A DNA stretch of 64,000 nucleotides from assembly GCF_949987515.2 (NCBI RefSeq), contig NW_027192650.1:124001-188000 (forward strand). Direction: 5' to 3'. The notes beneath the pieces were generated by a model. It saw nothing but the letters and a program-made list of their open reading frames with translations, was not told where the DNA came from and did not search any database. The DNA is from Delphinus delphis. Lineage: Eukaryota; Chordata; Mammalia; Artiodactyla; Delphinidae. Shown here piece after piece: positions 23,979 through 36,608 of the stretch; the stretch's first letter is position 1, and each line of letters begins with the position of its first letter. The translations under genes were made by a program, and so were the position numbers.

Positions 23979-25556
23979 AGTGAAAAATGGATAAAGAAGT
24001 TGTGGTATTTACTTACAAAGCAATATCACTCAGCAATGAAATCTGTGTCATCAGGCCCTTAGCAGCACAATGAGTGGATTCAGGTATGATGATTCTAACT
24101 GAAGTAAGTCACACAGAAAAAGAAACATCATAAGATATCACTAATACACGGAATGTAAACTTGGCTACACAGGAACTGAATTACAGAACAGAACAGGGTC
24201 TCAAATTTAGAAAACCAACTATGCTTGCTTAAGGGTAAAGGTGAGTTGGGGTGCTGCATAAAACCAGAGATTGAAATGAGCACAGATAAAGTTCCTTAAG
24301 TCAAATATGGAATAGATAAGAGCTACTCCTTGCTCAACGAAATGGACTCAACACCGCATATTAAACGCCTAAGAATGTGCCTGACTAGTAAGTATCTTAA
24401 AACCTATGGATTGCTATGTCTCCGAAAGACAATCAAGCATGTGTACAGGGGCATAAACGCAGCAGTGATAGGATTGGAGAGGTTCGGTGAGCAAATGAAG
24501 ACCCTTTGAAGTCATATTGCATGGTACCCATTACACGGGTCTTAACTCTCCAGGTTTAAGGTATTCTTCCTTCAGCTAAAACATGCATGTGGAACCCAAG
24601 TATGATCAACCATGTGAACGGGAGACGTGTTCAAATATGTCTCAGTTTTCCTCCCCTGGTACTCGGGTGCAACATTCCAGACGCTTTACTAACACTCTCC
24701 CCACTTGGAGAGTCAGCGCCTTTAACCTCCTGTTTGGCCCAGTTTGCAATTTCTGCGGAAGATGAACAGGAATAGCGAGAACAAATGAGAGGCTAGCTGG
24801 AGGTGTCTGGACGGGCAAATTTAACTCTCATTTCCCACAAGGAAGAGGAAATAACCAAAGGCTCAGCGTGCCGTGCCGGAACCAGATTAGGGCCTGAAGC
24901 CATCCTGCGGTGTTGCGGCCAGGTCACAAGAAAGCAAGTTGAAGAAAGGAGCTCAGGGGCACTGTAATTCACAAACCTGCAGAGTTATAAATGACAGCTA
25001 TCGTCCAAAAATATACTGAAGTAAGGCTGCCAAGAGGACGTGAAAGCGGGGCAGAATGGCAGGAAACCGATTTCAGGAGGTAGACTGGAATTGCATTGAA
25101 AGCATAGGAAAAGAGGCAGAACGTCCACAATGATGCACTTGGCCAAAAAGGGCGTATGCGTTTTTTCCTGAATATATTAGGGAAAAAACGCATACGCACT
25201 TTTTGGCCAACCAAGCAAGCTTGCAAAGGAAATCTGCACTACAATGAAGTCTCACTTCCCCCCGGTCAAAAGGGCCATCTGAAAAAAGTGTAAAATCCAG
25301 AAAGGCAGGAGAGGCCATGGAGAACTGGGAGCCTTGTTATGCTGATGGGCGGGATGTAAATTGCCAACAACCACTCGGGAGAAGTGTATGGTGTTTCCCG
25401 AAACATCTAAAAAACAAAGCAACAGAACCTAGGGCACTTCCACTTATGGTCCTATAGCTTAGGGAAATTAAAATCAAAAAGACACAGCCACCCCAAAGTT
25501 TGGAACGGCTCTGTTTACAAGAACCTCGTTTACAGTACAAGTTCAACATCGCAGAA
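23979..25556 (+). repeat. Monomer 18, long (1,578 bp), subtypes A and B
   Basis: Combines the subtype A deletion (aactatgc) with ttacacgggtcttaa. The palindrome at 25139-25210 is the most decayed of all long units, with three right-arm mismatches including the short-unit variant gcacttttt. Confidence 0.97.
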
Positions 25557-27134
25557 AGTGAAAAATGGATAAAGAAGTTGTGGTATTCACTTACAAAGCA
25601 ATATCACTCAGCAATGAAATCTATGTCATCAGGCCCTTAGCAGCACAATGAGTGGATTCAGGTATGATGATTCTAACTGAAATAAGTCACACAGAAAAAG
25701 AAACATCATAAGATATCAGTAATACACGGAATGTAAACTTGGCTACACAGGAACTGAATTACAGAACAGAACAGGGTCTCAAATTTAGAAAACCAACTTA
25801 TGCTTGCTTAAGGGTAAAGGTGAGTTGGGGTGCTGCATAAACCAGAGATTGAAATGAGCACAGATAAAGTTCCTTAAGCCAAATATGGAATAGACAAGAG
25901 CTACTCCTTGCTCAACGAAATGGACTCAACACCGCATATTAAACGCCTAAGAATGTACCTGACTAGTAAGTATCTTAAAACCTATGGATTGCTATGTCTC
26001 CGAAAGAGAATCAAGCATGTGTACAGGGGCATAAACGCAGCAGTGATAGGATTGGAGAGGTTCGGTGAGCAAATGAAGACCCTTTGAAGTCATATTGCAT
26101 GGTACCCATTACACGGGTCTTAACTCTCCAGGTTTAAGGTATTCTTCCTTCAGCTAAAACATGCATGTGGAACCCAAGTATGATCAACCATGTGAACGGG
26201 AGACGTGTTCAAATATGTCTCAGTTTTCCTCCCCTGGTACTCGGGTGCAACATTCCAGATGCTTTACTAACACTCTCCCCACTTGGAGAGTCAGTCCCTT
26301 TAACCTCCTGTTTGGCCCAGTTTGCAATTTCTGCGGAAGATGAACAGGAATAGCGAGAACCAATGAGAGGCTAGCTGGAGGTGTCTGGACGGGCAAATTT
26401 AACTCTCATTTCCCACCAGGAAGAGGAATTAACCAAAGGCTCAGCATGCCGGGCCGGAACCAGATTAGGGCCTGAAGCCATCCTGCGGTGTTGCGGTCAG
26501 GTCACAAGAAAGCGAGTTGAAGAAAGGAGCTCAGGGGCACTGTAATTCACAAACCTGCAGAGTTATAAATGACAGCTATCGTCCAAAAATAGACTGAAGT
26601 AAGGCTGCCAAGAGGACTTGAAAGCGGGGCAGAATAGCAGGAAACCGATTTCAGGAGGTAGACTGGAATTGCATTGAAAGCATAGGAAAAGAGGCAGAAC
26701 GTCCACAATGATGCACTTGGCCAAAAAGGGCGTATGCGTTTTTTCCTGAATATATTCAGGAAAAAACGCATACGCCCTTTTTGGCCAACCAAGCAAGCTT
26801 GCAAAGGAAATCTGCACTACAATGAAGTCTCACTTCCCCCCGGTCAAAAGGGCCATCTGAAAAAAGTGTAAAATCCAGAAAGGAAGGACAGGCCATGGAG
26901 AACTGGGAGCCTTGTTATGCTGATGGGCGGGATGTAAATTGCCAACAGACACTCGGGAGAAGTGTATGGTGTTTCCTGAAACATCTAAAAAACAAAGCAA
27001 CAGAGCCTAGGGCACTTCCACTTATGGTCCTATAGCTTAGGGAAATTAAAATCAAAAAGACACAGCCACCCCAAAGTTTGGAACGGCTCTGTTTACAAGA
27101 ACCTCGTTTACAGTACAAGTTCAACATTGCAGAA
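25557..27134 (+). repeat. Monomer 19, long (1,578 bp), subtype B; first half of the two-monomer block
   Basis: One base is missing in gctgcataaaccag. Carries ccagatgcttt and gcggtcagg, as in unit 21. The palindrome at 26717-26788 is perfect. The 3' end has aacattgcag. Confidence 0.97.
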
Positions 27135-28713
27135 AGTGAAAAATGGATAAAGAAGTTGTGGTATTTACTTACAAAGCAATATCACTCAGCAATGAAATCT
27201 GTGTCATCAGGCCCTTAGCAGCACAATGAGTGGATTCAGGTATGATGATTCTAACTGAAGTAAGTCACACAGAAAAAGAAACATCATAAGATATCAGTAA
27301 TACACGGAACGTAAACTTGGCTACACAGGAACTGAATTACAGAACAGAACAGGGTCTCAAATTTAGAAAACCAACTTATTCTTGCTTAAGGGTAAAGGTG
27401 AGTTGGGGTGCTGCATAAAACCAGAGATTGAAATGAGCACAGATAAAGTTCCTTAAGTCAAATATGGAATAGACAAGAGCTACTCCTTGCTCAACGAAAT
27501 GGACTCAACACCGCATATTAAATGCCTAATAATGTACCTGACTAGTAAGTATCGTAAAACCTATGGATTGCTATGTCTCCAAAAGAGAATCAAGCATGTG
27601 TACAGGGGCATAAACGCAGCAGTGATAGGATTGGAGAGGTTCGGTGAGCAAATGAAGACCCTTTGAAGTCATATTGCATGGTACCCATTACACGGGTCTC
27701 AACTCTCCAGGTTTAAGGTATTCTTCCTTCAGCTAAAACATGCATGTGGAACCCAAGTATGATCAACCATGTGAACGGGAGACGTGTTCAAATATGTCTC
27801 AGTTTTCCTCCCCTGGTACTCGGGTGCAACATTCCAGACGCTTTACTAACACTCTCCTCACTTGGAGAGTCAGCGCCTTTAACCTCCTGTTTGGCCCAGT
27901 TTGCAATTTCTGCGGAAGATGAACAGGAATAGAGAGAACCAATGAGAGACTAGCTGGAGGTGTCTGGACGGGCAAATTTAACTCTCATTTCCCACCAGGA
28001 AGAGGAAATAACCAAAGGCTCAGCGTGCCGTGCCGGAACCAGATTAGGGCCTGAAGCCATCCTGCGGTGTTGCGGCCAGGTCACAAGAAAGCAAGTTGAA
28101 GAAAGGAGCTCAGGGGCACTGTAATTCTCAAACCTGCAGAGTTATAAATGACAGCTATCGTCCAAAAATAGACTGAAGTAAGGCTGCCAAGAGGACTTGA
28201 AAGCGGGGCAGAATTGCAGGAAATCGATTTCAGGAGGTAGACTGGAATTGCATTGAAAGCATAGGAAAAGAGGCAGAACGTCCACAATGATGCACTTGGC
28301 CAAAAAGGGCGTATGCGTTTTTTCCTGAATATATTCAGGAAAAAACGCATACGCCCTTTTTGGCCAACCAAGCAAGCTTGCAAAGGAAATCTGCACTACA
28401 ATGAAGTCTCACTTCCCCCCGGTCAAAAGGGCCATCTGAAAAAAGTGTAAAATCCAGAAAGGAAGGACAGGCCATGGAGAACTGGGAGCCTTGTTATGCT
28501 GATGGGCGGGATGTAAATTGCCAACAACCACTCGGGAGAAGTGTATGGTGTTTCCCGAAACATCTAAAAAACAAAGCAACAGAACCTAGGGCACTTCCAC
28601 TTATGGTCCTATAGCTTAGGGAAATTAAAATCAAAAAGACACAGCCACCCCAAAGTTTGGAACGGCTCTGTTTACAAGAACCTCGTTTACAGTACAAGTT
28701 CAACATCGCAGAA
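27135..28713 (+). repeat. Monomer 20, long (1,579 bp), subtypes C and E; second half of the two-monomer block
   Basis: Carries aatgcctaataatgtacc and gaatagagagaacc, as in unit 22. The 3' end has gtttcccgaaac, as in unit 18. The palindrome at 28296-28367 is perfect. Confidence 0.97.
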
Positions 28714-30291
28714 AGTGAAAAATGGATAAAGAAGTTGTGGTATTCACTTACAAAGCAATATCACTCAGCAATGAAATCTATGTCATCAGGCCCTTAGCAG
28801 CACAATGAGTGGATTCAGGTATGATGATTCTAACTGAAATAAGTCACACAGAAAAAGAAACATCATAAAATATCAGTAATACACGGAATGTAAACTTGGC
28901 TACACAGGAACTGAATTACAGAACAGAACAGGGTCTCAAATTTAGAAAACCAACTTATGCTTGCTTAAGGGTAAAGGTGAGTTGGGGTGCTGCATAAACC
29001 AGAGATTGAAATGAGCACAGATAAAGTTCCTTAAGCCAAATATGGAATAGACAAGAGCTACTCCTTGCTCAACGAAATGGACTCAACACCGCATATTAAA
29101 CGCCTAAGAATGTACCTGACTAGTAAGTATCTTAAAACCTATGGATTGCTATGTCTCCGAAAGAGAATCAAGCATGTGTACAGGGGCATAAACGCAGCAG
29201 TGATAGGATTGGAGAGGTTCGGTGAGCAAATGAAGACCCTTTGAAGTCATATTGCATGGTACCCATTACACGGGTCTTAACTCTCCAGGTTTAAGGTATT
29301 CTTCCTTCAGCTAAAACATGCATGTGGAACCCAAGTATGATCAACCATGTGAACGGGAGACGTGTTCAAATATGTCTCAGTTTTCCTCCCCTGGTACTCG
29401 GGTGCAACATTCCAGATGCTTTACTAACACTCTCCCCACTTGGAGAGTCAGTCCCTTTAACCTCCTGTTTGGCCCAGTTTGCAATTTCTGCGGAAGATGA
29501 ACAGGAATAGCGAGAACCAATGAGAGGCTAGCTGGAGGTGTCTGGACGGGCAAATTTAACTCTCATTTCCCACCAGGAAGAGGAATTAACCAAAGGCTCA
29601 GCATGCCGGGCCGGAACCAGATTAGGGCCTGAAGCCATCCTGCGGTGTTGCGGTCAGGTCACAAGAAAGCGAGTTGAAGAAAGGAGCTCAGGGGCACTGT
29701 AATTCACAAACCTGCAGAGTTATAAATGACAGCTATCGTCCAAAAATAGACTGAAGTAAGGCTGCCAAGAGGACTTGAAAGCGGGGCAGAATAGCAGGAA
29801 ACCGATTTCAGGAGGTAGACTGGAATTGCATTGAAAGCATAGGAAAAGAGGCAGAACGTCCACAATGATGCACTTGGCCAAAAAGGGCGTATGCGTTTTT
29901 TCCTGAATATATTCAGGAAAAAACGCATACGCCCTTTTTGGCCAACCAAGCAAGCTTGCAAAGGAAATCTGCACTACAATGAAGTCTCACTTCCCCCCGG
30001 TCAAAAGGGCCATCTGAAAAAAGTGTAAAATCCAGAAAGGAAGGACAGGCCATGGAGAACTGGGAGCCTTGTTATGCTGATGGGCGGGATGTAAATTGCC
30101 AACAGACACTCGGGAGAAGTGTATGGTGTTTCCTGAAACATCTAAAAAACAAAGCAACAGAGCCTAGGGCACTTCCACTTATGGTCCTATAGCTTAGGGA
30201 AATTAAAATCAAAAAGACACAGCCACCCCAAAGTTTGGAACGGCTCTGTTTACAAGAACCTCGTTTACAGTACAAGTTCAACATTGCAGAA
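28714..30291 (+). repeat. Monomer 21, long (1,578 bp), subtype B; repeat of unit 19
   Basis: Nearly identical to unit 19 at an offset of 3,157 bp; one visible difference is catcataaaatatc. The palindrome at 29874-29945 is perfect. Confidence 0.97.
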
Positions 30292-31870
30292 AGTGAAAAA
30301 TGGATAAAGAAGTTGTGGTATTTACTTACAAAGCAATATCACTCAGCAATGAAATCTGTGTCATCAGGCCCTTAGCAGCACAATGAGTGGATTCAGGTAT
30401 GATGATTCTAACTGAAGTAAGTCACACAGAAAAAGAAACATCATAAGATATCAGTAATACACGGAACGTAAACTTGGCTACACAGGAACTGAATTACAGA
30501 ACAGAACAGGGTCTCAAATTTAGAAAACCAACTTATTCTTGCTTAAGGGTAAAGGTGAGTTGGGGTGCTGCATAAAACCAGAGATTGAAATGAGCACAGA
30601 TAAAGTTCCTTAAGTCAAATATGGAATAGACAAGAGCTACTCCTTGCTCAACGAAATGGACTCAACACCGCATATTAAATGCCTAATAATGTACCTGACT
30701 AGTAAGTATCGTAAAACCTATGGATTGCTATGTCTCCAAAAGAGAATCAAGCATGTGTACAGGGGCATAAACGCAGCAGTGATAGGATTGGAGAGGTTCG
30801 GTGAGCAAATGAAGACCCTTTGAAGTCATATTGCATGGTACCCATTACACGGGTCTCAACTCTCCAGGTTTAAGGTATTCTTCCTTCAGCTAAAACATGC
30901 ATGTGGAACCCAAGTATGATCAACCATGTGAACGGGAGACGTGTTCAAATATGTCTCAGTTTTCCTCCCCTGGTACTCGGGTGCAACATTCCAGACGCTT
31001 TACTAACACTCTCCTCACTTGGAGAGTCAGCGCCTTTAACCTCCTGTTTGGCCCAGTTTGCAATTTCTGCGGAAGATGAACAGGAATAGAGAGAACCAAT
31101 GAGAGACTAGCTGGAGGTGTCTGGACGGGCAAATTTAACTCTCATTTCCCACCAGGAAGAGGAAATAACCAAAGGCTCAGCGTGCCGTGCCGGAACCAGA
31201 TTAGGGCCTGAAGCCATCCTGCGGTGTTGCGGCCAGGTCACAAGAAAGCAAGTTGAAGAAAGGAGCTCAGGGGCACTGTAATTCTCAAACCTGCAGAGTT
31301 ATAAATGACAGCTATCGTCCAAAAATAGACTGAAGTAAGGCTGCCAAGAGGACTTGAAAGCGGGGCAGAATTGCAGGAAACCGATTTCAGGAGGTAGACT
31401 GGAATTGCATTGAAAGCATAGGAAAAGAGGCAGAACGTCCACAATGATGCACTTGGCCAAAAAGGGCGTATGCGTTTTTTCCTGAATATATTCAGGAAAA
31501 AACGCATACGCCCTTTTTGGCCAACCAAGCAAGCTTGCAAAGGAAATCTGCACTACAATGAAGTCTCACTTCCCCCCGGTCAAAAGGGCCATCTGAAAAA
31601 AGTGTAAAATCCAGAAAGGAAGGACAGGCCATGGAGAACTGGGAGCCTTGTTATGCTGATGGGCGGGATGTAAATTGCCAACAACCACTCGGGAGAAGTG
31701 TATGGTGTTTCCTGAAACATCTAAAAAACAAAGCAACAGAACCTAGGGCACTTCCACTTATGGTCCTATAGCTTAGGGAAATTAAAATCAAAAAGACACA
31801 GTCACCCCAAAGTTTGGAACGGCTCTGTTTACAAGAACCTCGTTTACAGTACAAGTTCAACATCGCAGAA
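30292..31870 (+). repeat. Monomer 22, long (1,579 bp), subtypes C and E; repeat of unit 20
   Basis: Nearly identical to unit 20 until its last ~170 bp, where gtttcctgaaac and cagtcacccc show a switch to another template. The palindrome at 31453-31524 is perfect. Confidence 0.97.
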
Positions 31871-33450
31871 AGTGAAAAATGGATAAAGAAGTTGTGGTAT
31901 TCACTTACAAAGCAATATCACTCAGCAATGAAATCTGTGTCATCAGGCCCTTAGCAGCACAATGAGTGGATTCAGGTATGATGATTCTAACTGAAATAAG
32001 TCACACAGAAAAAGAAACATCATAAGATATCAGTAATACACGGAATGTAAACTTGGCTACACAGGAACTGAATTACAGAACAGAACAGGGTCTCAAATTT
32101 AGAAAACCAACTTATGCTTACTTAAGGGTAAAGGTGAGTTGGGGTGCTGCATAAAACCAGAGATTGAAATGAGCACAGATAAAGTTCCTTAAGCCAAATA
32201 TGGAATAGACAAGAGCTACTCCTTGCTCAACGAAATGGACTCAACACCCCATATTAAAAGCCTAAGAATGTACCTGACTAGTAAGTATCTTAAAACCTAT
32301 GGATTGCTATGTCTCCAAAAGAGAATCAAGCATGTGTACAGGGGCATAAACGCAGCAGTGATAGGATTGGAGAGGTTCGGTGAGCAAATGAAGACCCTTT
32401 GAAGTCATATTGCATGGTACCCATTCCACGGGTTTCAACTACCCAGGTTTAAGGTATTCTTCCTTCAGCTAAAACATGCATGTGGAACCTAGAGTATGAT
32501 CAACCATGTGATCGGGAGACGTGTTCAAATATGTCTCAGTTTTCCTCCCCTGGTACTCAGGTGCAACATTCCAGACGCTTTACTAACACTCTCCCCACTT
32601 GGAGAGTCAGTCCCTTTAACCTCCTGTTTGGCTCAGTTTGCAATTTCTGCGGAAGATGAACAGGAATAGCGAGAACCAATGAGAGGCTAGCTGGAGGTGT
32701 CTGGACGGGCAAATTTAACTCTCATTTCCCACCAGGAAGAGGAAATAACCAAAGGCTCAGCGTGCCGTGCCAGAACCAGATTAGGGCCTGAAGCCATCCT
32801 GCGGTGTTGCGGCCAGCTCAAAAGAAAGCGAGTTGAAGAAAGGAGCTCAGGGGCACTGTAATTCACAAACCTGCAGAGTTATAAATGACAGCTATCGTCC
32901 AAAAATAGACTGAAGTAAGGCTGCCAAGAGGACTTGAAAGCGGGGCAGAATTGCAGGAAACCGATTTCAAGAGGTAGACTGGAATTGCATTGAAAGCATA
33001 GGAAAAGAGGCAGAACGTCCACAATGATGCACTTGGCCAAAAAGGGCGTATGCGTTTTTTCCTGAATATATTCAGGAAAAAACACATACGCCCTTTTTGG
33101 CCAACCAAGCAAGCTTGCAAAGGAAATCTGCACTACAATGAAGTCTCACTTCCCCCCGGTCAAAAGGGCCATCTGAAAAAAGTGTAAAATCCAGAAAGGC
33201 AGGACAGGCCATGGAGAACTGGGAGCCTTGTTATGCTGAAGGGCGGGATGTAAATTGCCAACAACCACTCGGGAGAAGTGTATGCTGTTTCCTGAAACAT
33301 CTAAAAAACAAAGCAACAGAACCTAGGGCACTTCCACTTATGGTCCTATAGCTTAGGGAAATTAAAATCAAAAAGACACAGCCACCCCAAAGTTTGGAAC
33401 GGCTCTGTTTACAAGAACCTCGTTTACAGTACAAGTTCAACATCACAGAA
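31871..33450 (+). repeat. Monomer 23, long (1,580 bp), subtype D
   Basis: Carries the cctagagtatg insertion, as in units 5 and 15. The palindrome at 33033-33104 has one right-arm mismatch (aaaacacatacg). The 3' end has aacatcacag. Confidence 0.97.
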
Positions 33451-35028
33451 AGTGAAAAATGGATAAAGAAGTTGTGGTATTTACTTACAAAGCAATATCA
33501 CTCAGCAATGAAATCTGTGTCATCAGGCCCTTAGCAGCACAATGAGTGGATTCAGGTATGATGATTCTAACTGAAGTAAGTCACACAGAAAAAGAAACAT
33601 CATAAGATATCAGTAATACACGGAATGTAAACTTGGCTACACAGGAACTGAATTACAGAACAGAACAGGGTCTCAAATTTAGAAAACCAACTATGCTTGC
33701 TTAAGGGTAAAGGTGAGTTGGGGTGCTGCATAAAACCAGAGATTGAAATGAGCACAGATAAAGTTCCTTAAGTCAAATATGGAATAGACAAGAGCTACTC
33801 CTTGCTCAACGAAATGGACTCAACACCGCATATTAAACGCCTAAGAATGTGCCTGACTAGTAAGTATCTTAAAACCTATGGATTGCTATGTCTCCGAAAG
33901 AGAATCAAGCATGTGTACAGGGGCATAAACGCAGCAGTGATAGGATTGGAGAGGTTCGGTGAGCAAATGAAGACCCTTTGAAGTCATATTGCATGGTACC
34001 CATTCCACGGGTCTCAACTCACCAGGTTTAAGGTATTCTTCCTTCAGCTAAAACATGCATGTGGAACCCAAGTATGATCAACCATGTGAACGGGAGACGT
34101 GTTCAAATATGTCTCAGTTTTCCTCCCCTGGTACTCGGGTGCAACATTCCAGACGCTTTACTAACACTCTCCCCACTTGGAGAGTCAGCGCCTTTAACCT
34201 CCTGTTTGGCCCAGTTTGCAATTTCTGCGGAAGATGAACAGGAATAGCGAGAACCAATGAGAGGCTAGCTGGAGGTGTCTGGACGGGCAAATTTAACTCT
34301 CATTTCCCACAAGGAAGAGGAAATAACCAAAGGCTCAGCGTGCCGTACCGGAACCAGATTAGGGCCTGAAGCCATCCTGCGGTGTTGCGGCCAGCTCAAA
34401 AGAAACCGAGTTGAAGAAAGGAGCTCAGGGGCACTGTAATTCACAAACCTGCAGAGTTATAAATGACAGCTATCGTCCAAAAATAGACTGAAGTAAGGCT
34501 GCCAAGAGGACTTGAAAGCGGGGCAGAATTGCAGGAAACCGATTTCAGGAGGTAGACTGGAATTGCATTGAAAGCATAGGAAAAGAGGCAGAACGTCCAC
34601 AATGATGCACTTGGCCAAAAAGGGCGTATGCGTTTTTTCCTGAATATATTCAGGAAAAAACCCATACGCCGTTTTTGGCCAACCAAGCAAGCTTGCAAAG
34701 GAAATCTGCACTACAATGAAGTCTCACTTCCCCCCGGTCAAAAGGGCCATCTGAAAAAAGTGTAAAATCCAGAAAGGAAGGACAGGCCATGGAGAACTGG
34801 GAGCCTTGTTATGCTGATGGGCGGGATGTAAATTGCCAACAGACACTCGGGAGAAGTGTATGGTGTTTCCTGAAACATCTAAAAAACAAAGCAACAGAGC
34901 CTAGGGCACTTCCACTTATGGTCCTATAGCTTAGGGAAATTAAAATCAAAAAGACACAGCCACCCCAAAGTTTGGGACGCCTCTGTTTACAAGAACCTCG
35001 TTTACAGTACAAGTTCAACATCGCAGAA
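33451..35028 (+). repeat. Monomer 24, long (1,578 bp), subtype A
   Basis: Has the one-base deletion aactatgc and agaaaccgag. The palindrome at 34611-34682 has two right-arm changes: cccatacg as in unit 1, and gccgttttt as in short units 2, 4, 6 and 10. Confidence 0.97.
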
Positions 35029-36608
35029 AGTGAAAAATGGATAAAGAAGTTGTGGTATTTACTTACAAAGCAATATCACTCAGCAATGAAATCTGTGTCA
35101 TCAGGCCCTTAGCAGCACAATGAGTGGATTCAGGTATGATGATTCTAACTGAAATAAGTCACACAGAAAAAGAAACATCATAAGATATCAGTAATACACG
35201 GAACGTAAACTTGGCTACACAGGAACTGAATTACAGAACAGAACAGGGTCTCAAATTTAGAAAACCAACTTATGCTTGCTTAAGGGGAAAGGTGAGTTGG
35301 GGTGCTGCATAAAACCAGAGATTGAAATGAGCACAGATAAAGTTCCTTAAGCCAAATATGGAATAGACAAGAGCTACTCCTTGCTCAACGAAATGGACTC
35401 AAAACCGCATATTAAACGCCTAAGAATGTACCTGACTAGTAAGTATCTTAAAACCTATAGATTGCTATCTCTCCAAAAGAGAATCAAGCATGTGTACAGG
35501 GGCATAAACGCAGCAGTGATAGGATTGGAGAGGTTCGGTGAGCAAATGAAGACCCTTTGAAGTCATATTGCATGGTACCCATTCCACGGGTTTCAACTAC
35601 CCAGGTTTTAGGTATTCTTCCTTCAGCTAAAACATGCATGTGGAACCCAGAGTATGATCAACCGTGTGATCGGAAGACGTGTTCAAATATGTCTCAGTTT
35701 TCCTCCCCTGGTACTCGGGTGCAACATTCCAGACGCTTGACTAACACTCTCCCCACTTGGAGAGTCAGTGCCTTTAACCTCCTGTTTGGCACAGTTTGCA
35801 ATTTCTGCGGAAGATGAACAGGATTAGCGAGAACCAATGAGAGGCTAGCTGGAGGTGTCTGGACGGGCAAATTTAACTCTCATTTCCCACCAGGAAGAGG
35901 AATTAACCAAAGGCTCAGCATCCCGGGCCGGAAACAGTTTAGGGCCTGAAGCCATCCTGCGGTGTTGCGGCCAGGTCACAAGAAAGCGAGTTGAAGAAAG
36001 GAGCTCAGGGGCACTGTAATTCACAAACCTGCAGAGTTATAAATGACAGCTATCGTCCAAAAATAGACTGAAGTAAGGCTGCCAAGAGGACTTGAAAGCG
36101 GGGCAGAATAGCAGGAAACCGATTTCAGGAGGTAGACTGGAATTGCATTGAAAGCATAGGAAAAGAGGCAGAACGTCCACAATGATGCACTTGGCCAAAA
36201 AGGGCGTATGCGTTTTTTCCTGAATATATTCAGGAAAAAACGCATACGCCCTTTTTGGCCAACCAAGCAAGCTTGCAAAGGAAATCTGCACTACAATGAA
36301 GTCTCACTTCCCCCCGGTCAAAAGGGCCATCTGAAAAAAGTGTAAAATCCAGAAAGGCAGGACAGGCCATGGAGAACTGGGAGCCTTGTTATGCTGATGG
36401 GCGGGATGTAAATTGCCAACAGACACTCGGGAGAAGTGTATGGTGTTTCCTGAAACATCTAAAAAACAAAGCAACAGAACCTAGGGCACTTCCACTTATG
36501 GTCCTATAGCTTAGGGAAATTAAAATCAAAAAGACACAGCCACCCCAAAGTTTGGAACGGCTCTGTTTACAAGAACCTCGTTTACAGTACAAGTTCAACA
36601 TCGCAGAA
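35029..36608 (+). repeat. Monomer 25, long (1,580 bp), subtype D, probable hybrid
   Basis: The first part matches unit 14's rare variants (ctatagattgctatctc, ggaagacgtg, caggattagcg). The second part matches unit 15 (gaatagcagg, cagacactcggg). The palindrome at 36191-36262 is perfect. Confidence 0.97.

Larger units (their letters stand above)
25557..31870 (+). repeat. Two-monomer higher-order repeat, two copies (units 19-20 and 21-22)
   Basis: Units 19-20 and 21-22 share rare variants at a constant 3,157-bp offset: gctgcataaaccag, ccagatgcttt and gcggtcagg in the first unit, then aatgcctaataatg and gaatagagagaacc in the second. Because unit 18 and unit 20 both end with gtttcccgaaac, the duplicated block probably starts near 25390. 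Confidence 0.88.
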
